Origin: an uncultured Burkholderiales bacterium
GTDB lineage: Bacteria > Pseudomonadota > Gammaproteobacteria > Burkholderiales > Burkholderiaceae_C
Length of the DNA: 46,004 bases
Reading direction: 5' to 3'
Assembly (NCBI GenBank): GCA_937864005.1
Contig: CALMIL010000226.1
Location: 1 to 46,004, forward strand
Part shown: positions 1-8,097 of the stretch, piece after piece
Numbering within the stretch: position 1 is the first letter of the stretch
How the letters are laid out: each line of letters opens with the position of its first letter
Notes under the pieces: model-generated
What the model was told of the DNA's origin: nothing
What the model saw: only the letters and a program-made list of their open reading frames with translations
Databases searched by the model: none
Made by a program: the position numbers and the translations under genes

Positions 1-1
1 C

Positions 2-1186
2 GGCTACACGACCGTCGCGCAGCGTCGGCGGTTCAGCGAAGAGCAGCCCACAGGCGGCGGCGGCCTGCAGGCGGGGGTCGGCCCGATCATCAACAACTTC
101 GGCCTGGGCGCCGTCCTGAACTGGGAAGTCGACCTCTGGGGCCGCGTTCAGCGCTCCAACGAGGCGGCCCTCGCCGATCTGATGGCCAGCGAGGACGCGC
201 GCCGCGGCGTGATGCTAACGGTGGCCTCCAGCGTCGCGGCGAGCTACGTGGAGCTTCTCGCGCTGGACCAGGAACTGGCGATCGCCCGCAAGGCGCTGGC
301 GAATCGCAAGGAGGCGCTCGCACTGGCGCAGACGAAGTACGAGGGCGGCTCCGGAACCCGCCTGGCGATCGAGCAGGCGCGCGCCGCGGTCGAGAACACG
401 GCATCCGAGATCCCGCCGATCGAGACCAGCATCGCGCGCACCGAGGGCGCGCTCAATCTGCTGCTGGGCCGCAATCCGGGACCGGTCCAGCGCCGCACGC
501 TGGAGGCGCTCGCCCTGCCGCAGATGCCGCAGGGCGTGCCGGCCGACGTGCTGACGCGGCGTCCCGACGTGATGGCCGCCGAACAGGACCTGATCGCCGC
601 GAATGCCCGCATCGGCGTCGCCAAGACCGCCTACTTCCCGACCCTGTCGCTCGCCGCCGCGATCGGCCTGGCGAGCGACGATCTGCGCTGGCTGTTCGCC
701 GAGACCGCGCGCACCGGCATTGCCGGCGCCGTCCTTGCCGGGCCGATCTACACCGGCGGACGCGTCGAAGGCGAGATACGCGAAGCCGAGCTCAATCAGC
801 AGCAGATGGCGGTGCGTTTCGAGCAGTCGGTGCAGGTCGCGTTGCAGGAGGTGGAGGACGCTCTCGTGACGCGCGTCAAATCCGCCGAGCGCGAGGACGC
901 GATGGGGCGCCGGGTGAACGCGCTGCGCGAAGCGGAGAAGCTCGCCGGCGTGCGATACGAAGGCGGCCAGTCGACCTACATGGAGGTGCTCGAAGCGCAA
1001 TTCGCGGCCATCGGCGCGCAAAGCCAGCAAACGCAGAGCAGGCGCGATACCTCGCTTGCATTGATCACCGTCTACAAGGCGATGGGCGGAGGGTGGATGG
1101 TGGAATACGACAAGCGCAAGGCCGCCGCGTCGGCGGGCACCGGCGCGCAGGCGCAGGCGGCGGGCGAAACCGGGACCCAGCGATGA
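2..1186 (+). CDS. Outer-membrane efflux factor (TolC/NodT family), 5' end outside window
   Basis: This is the outer-membrane channel of a tripartite efflux or export system. The frame is open from base 2 with no start, so the N-terminus lies to the left and 394 residues are visible. The stretch WEVDLWGRVQRSNEAA near visible residue 41 is typical of NodT-type outer-membrane factors. Alternating coiled-coil helices follow, such as ALANRKEALALAQTKYEGG, together with the recurring family motif KYEGG / RYEGGQSTYMEVLEAQ that marks the internal duplication of the OEP fold. The C-terminal tail is Ala/Gly-rich. The stop overlaps the ATG of the next gene (ATGA), so the channel and the HlyD-type adaptor are translationally coupled and probably work together. 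No inner-membrane pump gene is visible; it may lie upstream. The family call is firm, the substrate is unknown. Confidence 0.93.
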   Translation, partial: GYTTVAQRRRFSEEQPTGGGGLQAGVGPIINNFGLGAVLNWEVDLWGRVQRSNEAALADLMASEDARRGVMLTVASSVAASYVELLALDQELAIARKALANRKEALALAQTKYEGGSGTRLAIEQARAAVENTASEIPPIETSIARTEGALNLLLGRNPGPVQRRTLEALALPQMPQGVPADVLTRRPDVMAAEQDLIAANARIGVAKTAYFPTLSLAAAIGLASDDLRWLFAETARTGIAGAVLAGPIYTGGRVEGEIREAELNQQQMAVRFEQSVQVALQEVEDALVTRVKSAEREDAMGRRVNALREAEKLAGVRYEGGQSTYMEVLEAQFAAIGAQSQQTQSRRDTSLALITVYKAMGGGWMVEYDKRKAAASAGTGAQAQAAGETGTQR

Positions 1187-3636
1187 CCGAGCAGACCAAG
1201 AAGATCGTTTTGCCGCCGCATCTCTCGCGGCGGCTGGAAGCGTTCCGGATCGTGAAGGACGGTGAGCAGAGCTACGTGCTGCGCGACAAGCTGCACGGAG
1301 AGAGCCACGACTTCGACCCCTGGCAGTTCTTCATCCTCGAGGTGCTGCCGGGCTGCGAGACGCTGCAGCGCTTGCAAACGGCGTTTCAGGACCGGTTCGA
1401 CCGCACGCTCACCGAGCAGGACGTGGGCGCGTTGTTCGCCTCGATCGCCGACCGCCAGTTGTTCGACGAGACAGCGGGGCAGCATCCTCTGCTCGCACCC
1501 TACGTGCACGTCACGTACCACGTCGAGGACGGCAAGGCGATACCCAAGCCGTTCAGTGCCGCTGAGGTCGGCGCACCGGCACCGGCACCGGCGCCCGCGT
1601 CCGCCGCGTCCGTCCGCGCTGCTGGCGGCCCGGACCCGGACGCCGACTTGCCGGCGGGCGTGCAGGATGCGCTCGGCCTGGACTGGCGCACGACGACGCG
1701 GATGCTCGGCCTGTTCGATCCGCGGCCGATGTTTCGCATCGTCGGACCGGTGCTCAGGCCGCTGAAGTACATCACCTACGTCGTGCCGTTGCTGCTGCTG
1801 GCGGCGATCCTGGTCGTGTTCCAGTACTCCGAACTCTTCTTCGAGGATCTTTCGAATCTCGCGATCGAGAAGACACTGGTCGAACACTTGCTGTTCGTAT
1901 TCGTGACCGTTCACGTCGTGACGACGCTGACGGCCGGGCTCGTCGCCGATTCGTTCAAGGTGTCGGTCGAGAAGGTCGGGATCACGCTCACGATGTGGGT
2001 GCTTCCACGCTGGGTGCTGAAGATGAACGGCGCCGACCGTCTGAATCGCACCCAGACGATGTGGCTGCACGGTTCGACGCTGATCGCGCGGATGGTGATG
2101 TTCAGCGTCGGCGTGCTGATCTGGTTCAATACGCGCGACAGCGACAGCGGGCTTGCGAGCTTCGGCCTGCTGCTCGGGCTGGCCTGCGCAGCGGGTCTGA
2201 TTCTCGAGGCAGGCAATCCGCTGATCAAGGCCAATGGCTACTACCTGCTGTCGGCCTACCTGAACGAACCCCACTTGCGCGGCAAGGCGTTTGCAGCGCT
2301 GCTGAACAAGCTCAAGGGCGGCGTGTACCGCGCGGTGGACAGCAGTCTCCTGGCACTTTATGCGCTGGCATCCGCGACCTACGTCGTCTTCATCCTGCTG
2401 CTGATCGGCTGGTTGATCATGAAGTATCTGGTCGTCGATCTGGCGCTCGGCGGCTCGGGGGTGATCATCGTGGTCGCCTTTCTCGCGCTGATGGCGTGGC
2501 GCAACTACGTCGGGCTCAAGCAGTTCGGCGAAACCTACGCCAAGAAGGCCCAGTTCGACCGCTGGCGCAGCAGGACATTGCCAAGCGACGTCGTCCAGGG
2601 CGAGGTGAAGACGAATAAGAAGCGCTACTGGACGACCGCGGCGATCGTCTGCCTGATCCTGATCCTGTTTCTGCCGTACAGCTACCAGGCCGGCGGCCCG
2701 TTCGCCATCTTCCCGACGCAGAAGCAGGTGATCTCGACCGACGAGTCGGGGCTGATCGAGGCGGTCTACTTCGACGGCGGCGAATCGGTCAAGCAGGGAA
2801 CGGTGATCGCACGCCTGGCGCACGAGGACTACGACGCGCAGATCAAGGTGCTCAGTGCCAAGATCGACGAGCAGGCGGCGGTCCTGAGGAATCTGGAGAC
2901 CTTGCCCCGACCCGAGGAAGTCAGGCTCGCGCAAGAGGCGCTCGAGGTCCAACGCACGCGCGAGGCGTTCAGCCGCGAGAAGGCGCCGCGTCTGGAGAAG
3001 ATGTACAAGGCCGGCGCGGTGTCGTTCGAGGAGTACGACGCCGCGCGCAAGGACCACATGACCGACGTGCAGCAGGTTGCACAGAAGGAGGCCGAACTCG
3101 CGCTCGTGAAGGCGCCGGTGACGGCGTCGCAGATCGAGGCGGCCGAGGCCAAGCTCGCGAGCCTGAAGGAGGAGCGCGCGACCTACGAGGCCAAACTCGA
3201 GCGCACGGTATTGCGCATGCCCTTCGACGGCAATATCCTGACGCTGCACCTGAAGGACAGGATCAACAGCTATCTGGCGCGGGGGACGCCGTTCGCGGCG
3301 CTCGAATACACCGGCATCGTGACGGCCGAGATCGACGTTCCAGAGTCCGATATCGAGTTCGTGAAGCTCGGTGCGACAGTCCGTCTGCGGCCGGCGTCGT
3401 TCTACGACGACAACGAGTTCGTCGGCACGGTGACGACCATCGACCGCAACGTCACGGCCCAGTCGACCGGCAACGTCATCAAGGTGATCGCGACGATCGA
3501 GAACCGGTCTGGCCAGTTGCGGACCGGGATGACGGGCCGCGCGAAGATCGAGGGTGCCACGATGCCCGTCTGGCAGGCCTTCACGCGCAGCGTTGCCCGA
3601 TTCTTCAAGATCACCGTCTGGTCGTGGATCCCCTGA
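1183..3636 (+). CDS. PqqD-like / degenerate M50-peptidase-like membrane protein fused to HlyD-type adaptor
   Basis: An 817-residue inner-membrane protein likely to bridge to the upstream outer-membrane channel. Residues 1-110 resemble a PqqD-like winged-helix domain. An Ala/Pro linker follows at about 125-145. Hydrophobic segments at roughly 196-215, 232-255, 302-318, 327-343, 388-412, 427-440 and 484-503 match the M50 'peptide zinc metalloprotease' layout. The expected HExxH is HVVTT at 244-248, and the expected Asp of the second motif is Asn in NPLIKANGYYLL (N351), so zinc proteolysis is unlikely. From about 505 it is a membrane-fusion protein: a lipoyl-like half (EAVYFDGGESVKQGTVIARL), a coiled coil, the second half and a beta-barrel domain. 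I chose ATG 1183 because of the ATGA overlap; an earlier in-frame start exists at 1093. Related PqqD-M50-HlyD proteins belong to export systems. The cargo is unknown. Confidence 0.85.
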   Translation: MTEQTKKIVLPPHLSRRLEAFRIVKDGEQSYVLRDKLHGESHDFDPWQFFILEVLPGCETLQRLQTAFQDRFDRTLTEQDVGALFASIADRQLFDETAGQHPLLAPYVHVTYHVEDGKAIPKPFSAAEVGAPAPAPAPASAASVRAAGGPDPDADLPAGVQDALGLDWRTTTRMLGLFDPRPMFRIVGPVLRPLKYITYVVPLLLLAAILVVFQYSELFFEDLSNLAIEKTLVEHLLFVFVTVHVVTTLTAGLVADSFKVSVEKVGITLTMWVLPRWVLKMNGADRLNRTQTMWLHGSTLIARMVMFSVGVLIWFNTRDSDSGLASFGLLLGLACAAGLILEAGNPLIKANGYYLLSAYLNEPHLRGKAFAALLNKLKGGVYRAVDSSLLALYALASATYVVFILLLIGWLIMKYLVVDLALGGSGVIIVVAFLALMAWRNYVGLKQFGETYAKKAQFDRWRSRTLPSDVVQGEVKTNKKRYWTTAAIVCLILILFLPYSYQAGGPFAIFPTQKQVISTDESGLIEAVYFDGGESVKQGTVIARLAHEDYDAQIKVLSAKIDEQAAVLRNLETLPRPEEVRLAQEALEVQRTREAFSREKAPRLEKMYKAGAVSFEEYDAARKDHMTDVQQVAQKEAELALVKAPVTASQIEAAEAKLASLKEERATYEAKLERTVLRMPFDGNILTLHLKDRINSYLARGTPFAALEYTGIVTAEIDVPESDIEFVKLGATVRLRPASFYDDNEFVGTVTTIDRNVTAQSTGNVIKVIATIENRSGQLRTGMTGRAKIEGATMPVWQAFTRSVARFFKITVWSWIP

Positions 3637-3692
3637 TCAGTCTCGTTCGCGAATCGCGCAATCCGCAACCACCCATCGAACCAGGAAAGTTC

Positions 3693-4607
3693 ATGTCCGA
3701 CCTCGCCACCGTCGACACCACCTACGACCGCTTCGCGCACGATCCCGCGTATGTCGCGGCCAACCGCGCCTTTGTCGAGCGCTTGCCGCTGGCGCGGGTC
3801 AGGCGCATCCTCGATCTCGCCTGCGGCACCGGTGCGGTCGGCCAGTTGATGCTCGCTGCAGCGCCCGAGGCGGGCTTGTACGGCATCGACCTCGATCCGG
3901 TTCAGATCGGCCTGGCGATCGAGAATTACACGCAACTCGGCTACACCGTGCGGCGCATCGACGGGCCGGCGGGCAGCCTGCCGGCGCAGCGCGGGCGCCA
4001 GGTCGATCTGGCCGTGGGTTCGGCCACCGAACTGCCGTTCGCGCCGGCTTCGTTCGATTGCGTGATGATCGCCAATGCGATCCATCTCATCGATGACAAG
4101 GTGGGGCTTGCCGGCCAGGTCGCGCGCATTCTCGAGCCGGGCGGCATCTTCGCGTTCAGTTCGGGCTTCTATGCCGGCTGCTGGCCGCCGGTGACGCAGC
4201 AGGTCTATACAGAGTGGCTCAAGGAGGCGACGGCCTGGATCGCGCGCTACAGCGCCGAACGCGTCGCCGCGGGCGACGCGCCGATCCGGCGCGTGCGCGG
4301 CAAATCGCGGCTGTCGCCGGTGGCGTATGGCAACCGCTGGCTGACGCCCGACGAGTGGCGCCAGATGCTCTCCGAGCAAGGCTTCGACGTGATCGACCTG
4401 AACGAACGTGCCGTCATGTTCAATCACCGTTCGCTCGCATCGGTCGGCGCCTACAGCGGACTGGCCGAGGCGCAGCTTGCCGGCTATCCGGTCGAACTTG
4501 CCTCCCGAGCGCTTGCCGAGACCGCCGCGCTGGCGCTCGAAAGCGCCGGCGTGACCGAGGTCCAGCACAACTGGATCGAGATCTGCGCGCGTCGGCGCGC
4601 GGCCTGA
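3693..4607 (+). CDS. Class I SAM-dependent methyltransferase
   Basis: A 304-residue cytoplasmic methyltransferase. Motif I, ILDLACGTGAVGQ, sits at residues 39-51, followed by the acidic SAM-ribose loop in LYGIDLDP. A later segment, ELPFAPASFDCVMIANAIHLIDD, matches motifs II and III of the Methyltransf_11/25 group. The C-terminal half is a variable substrate domain. I chose ATG 3693, preceded by AGGAAAG; a GTG at 3624 would overlap the preceding gene by 13 bases and add a 23-residue tail with no family look. It sits between an export adaptor and an acyl carrier protein, so methylation of a polyketide or lipid intermediate or product is a reasonable inference. The sequence does not tell whether the acceptor is O, N or C. 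Confidence 0.88.
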   Translation: MSDLATVDTTYDRFAHDPAYVAANRAFVERLPLARVRRILDLACGTGAVGQLMLAAAPEAGLYGIDLDPVQIGLAIENYTQLGYTVRRIDGPAGSLPAQRGRQVDLAVGSATELPFAPASFDCVMIANAIHLIDDKVGLAGQVARILEPGGIFAFSSGFYAGCWPPVTQQVYTEWLKEATAWIARYSAERVAAGDAPIRRVRGKSRLSPVAYGNRWLTPDEWRQMLSEQGFDVIDLNERAVMFNHRSLASVGAYSGLAEAQLAGYPVELASRALAETAALALESAGVTEVQHNWIEICARRRAA

Positions 4608-4655
4608 CCGACGACAACTTCAAGCATCCCCTTTTCGAGACTCCGGCAGCAACAC

Positions 4656-4964
4656 ATGACGAACGAAACCACCGCCCCGAAATTCACGCGCGACGAAATC
4701 GAGCGCGACATCATCGCGATCCTGACCGATATGACGGCCGATTGGGATCTGTCCTTCTCCGGCGGCATTCAGCCCGACACCCGGCTGATGGCGGATCTGG
4801 CGTTCGAATCGATCGACGTGGTTCAACTTGTCGTCGCGATCGAGGCTCACGTCAAGCGCCGCCATCTGCACTTCGAGAAGCTGCTGATGGCCGACGGCCG
4901 CTACGTGCAGGAACTCCAGGTCAAGCAGATCGCCGACTTCCTTGCCCAGGCGCTTGCCGAGTGA
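4656..4964 (+). CDS. Discrete acyl carrier protein
   Basis: A 102-residue acyl carrier protein. The four-helix pattern is visible, with the phosphopantetheine site in LAFESIDVVQLVVAIE (Ser52). The usual DS(L/I) is ES(I) here, which is tolerated in stand-alone carriers of secondary pathways. The loop before it (SGGIQPDTRLMADLAF) is typical. It is longer than a housekeeping AcpP of about 78 residues and has an extended helix III region (RRHLHFEKLLMADGRYVQELQVKQIADFL), like carriers in aryl and lipid modification clusters. It follows the methyltransferase by 48 bases and is followed within about 40 bases by the tandem SDR. It could be loaded by the phosphopantetheinyl transferase domain at the end of PKS2, and may serve PKS2, which has no ACP of its own. 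Confidence 0.92.
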   Translation: MTNETTAPKFTRDEIERDIIAILTDMTADWDLSFSGGIQPDTRLMADLAFESIDVVQLVVAIEAHVKRRHLHFEKLLMADGRYVQELQVKQIADFLAQALAE

Positions 4965-5004
4965 GGCTGCGCAATCGACTGATACGCCGCGAGACCTAGT
5001 GCCG

Positions 5005-6609
5005 ATGCCGGCATCCGGCCCGGACGGGCAGGTCGCCATCGTCACCGGCGCCAGCAGTGGCATCGGGCGCGCCACCTGCGTTGCCCTGGCGCGGACCGGC
5101 GCGCGGATCGTCGCCGTCGGGCGCGACGCGGGCCGGCTTGCGGCGACCGCGGCGCTGGTGCGCGAGGCCGGTGGCGCGCCGCCGCTGGTGCTCGCGCTGG
5201 ATGTGCGCTGCGAGGCCGACATGCAGCAGATGTCGGCGCGCACGCTGCAGCACTTCGGTCGCATCGACACGCTGGTGCACGCGGCCGGCATCCTGCGCGC
5301 GCCCGGGGCCACGCTGCGCATGCTTTCGCAATTGCCGGTGGAAGAGTGGGACGCGGTGGTCGACATCAATCTGCGCGGCACGTTTCTCGCCAACCGCGCG
5401 GTGCTGCCGGCGATGATCGCCGCGCGCCGCGGCGATATCGTCAACCTCTCGTCGCGATCGGGTCGCGCCGGCATCGCGTTCGACGCGCCTTACTGCGCAT
5501 CCAAGTTCGGCGTCATCGGGCTGAGCGAGGCGATTGCCGACGAGGTGCGCCACCACGGCGTGCGCGTGCAGGTGCTGGCGCCGGGCAAGTTCGATACCGA
5601 AGTGCTGCAGCAGACCGGACCATTGCCGCAACCCGGAGGTATCCCGCCGCCCGAGCGGGTGGCGGATGCGATCGTCTGGATGCTCTCGATGCCGGCCGAT
5701 GCGCGGCTGCTCAACCCCGTCATCGAGCCGACCCGGCAACCGGGCGGCGCCGGATGGACCCATGGCCGCGGCGACGCCGTGGCGCAGGCAAGAATGCGTT
5801 CTTCTCACAAGGAGTCAGACATGGATACTTCGTCGTCGAGCGCCGCCAGGGATCTGCGCGGCAAGGTGGTCGTCGTCACCGGCGGCAGCGGCGGCATCGG
5901 GCTGGCGACGGCCAGGGCGTCCGCCGCGCTCGGCGCCGCGGTCGTCGTCGCCGACCTGGACGCCGCGCGCGTCGCCGCCGTCGCGGCCGAGGTCGAGCAG
6001 GCGGGCGCTGCCGGCTGCCTCGGCGTCGCGATCGACGTGCGCCGCGAGGAAGACCACGAGCGGCTGGTGAAGGCGACGCTCGAGCGCTTCGGCCGCATCG
6101 ATGCACTGATCGTCTGCGCCGGTATCCTGCGCAAGCGCGGCACGCCGCCCAAGGTGCTGGTCGATGTGAGCACCGACGAATGGGACGACGTCATCGCGAT
6201 CAACCTGAAGGGCGTGTTCCTGTCGAACCGCGCCGTGCTGCCGACGATGATCGCGCAGCGCAGCGGAACCATCATCAACCTGTCCTCGGTACAGGGCCTG
6301 CAGGGCCGCGCCTACGACGGCCCGTACTGCGCATCCAAGTTCGGCGTCATCGGGCTGTCGCAGGCGGTGGCCGACGAAGTGCGAACCTACGGCGTGAAGG
6401 TACAGGCGTTGATGCCGGCGGCCGTCGCGACGCCGATGTGGGAGCAGAACCTGCCGGCGCCGATGCCGGGCGACGCGATCCCGCCCGAGCGCGTTGCCGA
6501 CCTGATCGTCTTCATGCTGTTGCAGCCGGAAGATACGATGATCGTCGGGCCAGTGATCGCGCCGCTCGGCGCGCGCAAACGCAAGGCTGCGGCCAAGCCC
6601 GCTCAGTAG
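5005..6609 (+). CDS. Tandem short-chain dehydrogenase (two SDR domains in one frame)
   Basis: A 534-residue protein with two complete classical SDR domains, probably 3-oxoacyl reductases acting on carrier- or CoA-bound acyl chains. Domain 1 has the cofactor loop TGASSGIG at 14-21 and the catalytic YxxxK at Y163/K167. Domain 2 has TGGSGGIG and its own YxxxK, at Y169/K173 if counted from the internal ATG at 5821. Both share YCASKFGVIGLS, encoded by identical DNA over 33 bases (5491-5523 and 6325-6357), which indicates duplication or gene conversion. No stop separates them, but a good Shine-Dalgarno and ATG sit at 5809-5823, so domain 2 (262 aa) may also be made alone. The start is uncertain: ATG 5005 is chosen, GTG 4999 or TTG 4942 (overlapping the ACP gene) are possible. 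A sequencing error hiding a stop cannot be excluded. Confidence 0.85.
   Translation: MPASGPDGQVAIVTGASSGIGRATCVALARTGARIVAVGRDAGRLAATAALVREAGGAPPLVLALDVRCEADMQQMSARTLQHFGRIDTLVHAAGILRAPGATLRMLSQLPVEEWDAVVDINLRGTFLANRAVLPAMIAARRGDIVNLSSRSGRAGIAFDAPYCASKFGVIGLSEAIADEVRHHGVRVQVLAPGKFDTEVLQQTGPLPQPGGIPPPERVADAIVWMLSMPADARLLNPVIEPTRQPGGAGWTHGRGDAVAQARMRSSHKESDMDTSSSSAARDLRGKVVVVTGGSGGIGLATARASAALGAAVVVADLDAARVAAVAAEVEQAGAAGCLGVAIDVRREEDHERLVKATLERFGRIDALIVCAGILRKRGTPPKVLVDVSTDEWDDVIAINLKGVFLSNRAVLPTMIAQRSGTIINLSSVQGLQGRAYDGPYCASKFGVIGLSQAVADEVRTYGVKVQALMPAAVATPMWEQNLPAPMPGDAIPPERVADLIVFMLLQPEDTMIVGPVIAPLGARKRKAAAKPAQ
5491..5523 (+). repeat. 33-base identical direct repeat shared by the two SDR domains
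   Basis: These 33 bases, encoding the YxxxK active-site segment, recur exactly at 6325-6357, 834 bases downstream, although the flanking codons differ. The identity at synonymous positions points to recent duplication or gene conversion rather than protein-level constraint alone. Confidence 0.9.
5809..5823 (+). promoter_or_regulatory. Internal ribosome binding site and start inside the tandem SDR gene
   Basis: AAGGAG at 5809-5814 lies six bases before an in-frame ATG at 5821, exactly where the second SDR domain begins (DLRGKVVVVTGG follows 12 residues later). The preceding 30 codons look like translated intergenic DNA. This is probably the former start site of a separate second gene and may still be used. 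Confidence 0.65.
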
Positions 6610-6956
6610 GAAGCGAAGCGCCGAGCAGGCGGCGGCGCGGTTTCCGCCGCCGTCTGCCGCTCTATGAAGCGTCCATATCTCCCAACGTCGGTGTCGATCG
6701 CCGCGGAGGAGGATTCGCTGCCGCGCCGGTTGACAGCCGCGGGCAATGAACGAATGCTCGGCTCGGATCGCGGTCCTCCCAGCCTCGGGGCCCCCAAAAG
6801 TGTGCCGCATCTGCAGCAGGCGCTCGGCGGGGTGGGAGTTCGCCGCGTAGGAACTCGCTCACAATGGGAGGCATCGAACGCCGACACTGCATACTCGGAT
6901 ATCGATCGATGATCGGTCGCGGGCCGAGTGGCCGCGTTCGACAAGGAACAGATTCG
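6610..6956. other. Intergenic region between SDR operon and exported-protein cassette
   Basis: About 350 bases. It contains the hairpin at 6628-6651. A possible 82-codon frame (6664-6912) has no family look and no good ribosome site, so I do not call it. AAGGAA at 6942-6947 is the ribosome site of the next gene. I see no convincing promoter boxes, although transcription of the cassette must start here or upstream. Confidence 0.5.
6628..6651 (+). terminator. GC hairpin 19 bases after the SDR stop
   Basis: GGCGGCGG at 6628-6635 and CCGCCGCC at 6644-6651 form an eight-base-pair perfect stem with an eight-base loop. It sits just downstream of the last gene of the region 1 operon. No T-run follows, so intrinsic termination is possible but not certain; GC-rich genomes produce such stems by chance. 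Confidence 0.35.
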
Positions 6957-7979
6957 ATGGACACGAACTTCAAACTCTTGCCACTTGTTCTCTCGTCGGC
7001 GCTTGCGGTCGCCTCGTGTGGTGGTGGCGGGTCCAGCACGTCTAGCGTGGTTCCACCGAACGAGCCGCCCAGCGATGCGCAGCGTGTGGCGGCCGCGACC
7101 GGGACGGCGAACTCCAACACCATGTGCAGCCTGGCGACTCTCGGGACCTACTACTGGGAGATCGGCGACGCCGACGGCGTCAAGGCGTCTGGCTCGCCGT
7201 GGGGCGGTCCGACGGCCACGACATCGATGTGGATATTTTCTTCGTCGAAGTGGCTCTACGCGGCCAATGTCGTTCAAAAGCGCGGCGTGCTCGACGTGGA
7301 CGTGCCGTTCCTGAACTTCACGAGCGGCTACTCGGAGTTCGGCAATGCGCCGATTTGTCCGAATGGCGACACCGTGGCGAGCTGCAAGGCCGGCGGTGAT
7401 GGACAGGATCCGGGGACGATCGGCAGGTTCTACTACGACAGCGGACATATGCAGCACCATGCTGCGGCCGTGATGGGGCTCGGGGCGGCAGACGATGTGG
7501 CACTCGCCGCCGATCTGAACGCGACAGTCGGCAGTTTCGGGTTCAGCTACACGGTGCCGCAACTTGCGGCTGGTGTCGTCGCGACGCCGCAGGCCTATGC
7601 GGGTTTCCTGCGCAAGGTGCTGCGTGGAGAACTCGCGATCGCCGTTGCGCTGGGCACGCACAAGGTGTGCACGAACCCGTCGATGCCCGGATGCAACGCG
7701 GCCTACTCTCCCGAGTCCGTTTCCACCGAATACTGGAACTACTCGCTCGGACATTGGGTCGAGGACGATCCCACGGTGGGTGACCACGCCTTCAGCAGCG
7801 CAGGTGGCGGTGGCTTCTATCCGTGGATCGATCGTGACAAGACCTACTACGGCATTCTGGCGCGAGAGCGCGAGGTCGAGCCAGAAGCGGGGTACCACTC
7901 AGCGCAATGCGGGCGTCTGATCCGGCAGGCCTGGATGACCGGGGAGACGGTGCTGAGCACGGTGCCGACACCCGAATGA
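6957..7979 (+). CDS. Serine-hydrolase-like lipoprotein (beta-lactamase/DD-peptidase-like), copy A
   Basis: A 340-residue exported lipoprotein. The signal peptide ends in the lipobox LAVASC (Cys21), followed by GGGG and a low-complexity tether. The mature part has SSSK at 95-98 (SxxK, the nucleophile motif of penicillin-recognising enzymes), then FYYDSGHMQ as a possible YxN/YxS equivalent, and SSAGGGGFYPWIDRD where the KTG-like strand would lie. No canonical KTG is seen, so catalysis is unproven. ATG 6957 follows AAGGAA by nine bases. It is clearly paralogous to the gene at 13132-14142 (minus), sharing YYWEIGD, SKWL, VPFLNFTSGYS, LGHWVEDDP and CGRLIR. It probably acts at the cell envelope on an ester or amide. 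The substrate is unknown. It is the outer left member of the mirror-image cassette. Confidence 0.75.
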   Translation: MDTNFKLLPLVLSSALAVASCGGGGSSTSSVVPPNEPPSDAQRVAAATGTANSNTMCSLATLGTYYWEIGDADGVKASGSPWGGPTATTSMWIFSSSKWLYAANVVQKRGVLDVDVPFLNFTSGYSEFGNAPICPNGDTVASCKAGGDGQDPGTIGRFYYDSGHMQHHAAAVMGLGAADDVALAADLNATVGSFGFSYTVPQLAAGVVATPQAYAGFLRKVLRGELAIAVALGTHKVCTNPSMPGCNAAYSPESVSTEYWNYSLGHWVEDDPTVGDHAFSSAGGGGFYPWIDRDKTYYGILAREREVEPEAGYHSAQCGRLIRQAWMTGETVLSTVPTPE

Positions 7980-8097
7980 ATGCGTGATGACCGGCGGCGG
8001 CCTTTCACGCGGCCCATCCTGGGCGAATGACGCGCCGAGGTCGGATCGGGCAGGTTGTAGAGGCACCCCTTCGATTTACCGCCGATAGGAGATCCAA

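Noticed and set aside
1912..1926. Active zinc-protease motif in the M50-like protein
   Set aside because: The expected HExxH reads HVVTT, and the partner Asp is Asn, so I do not call an active peptidase.
6664..6912. An 82-codon possible small gene before the lipoprotein
   Set aside because: No ribosome site, no protein-like pattern, and it overlaps the likely leader of the next gene.
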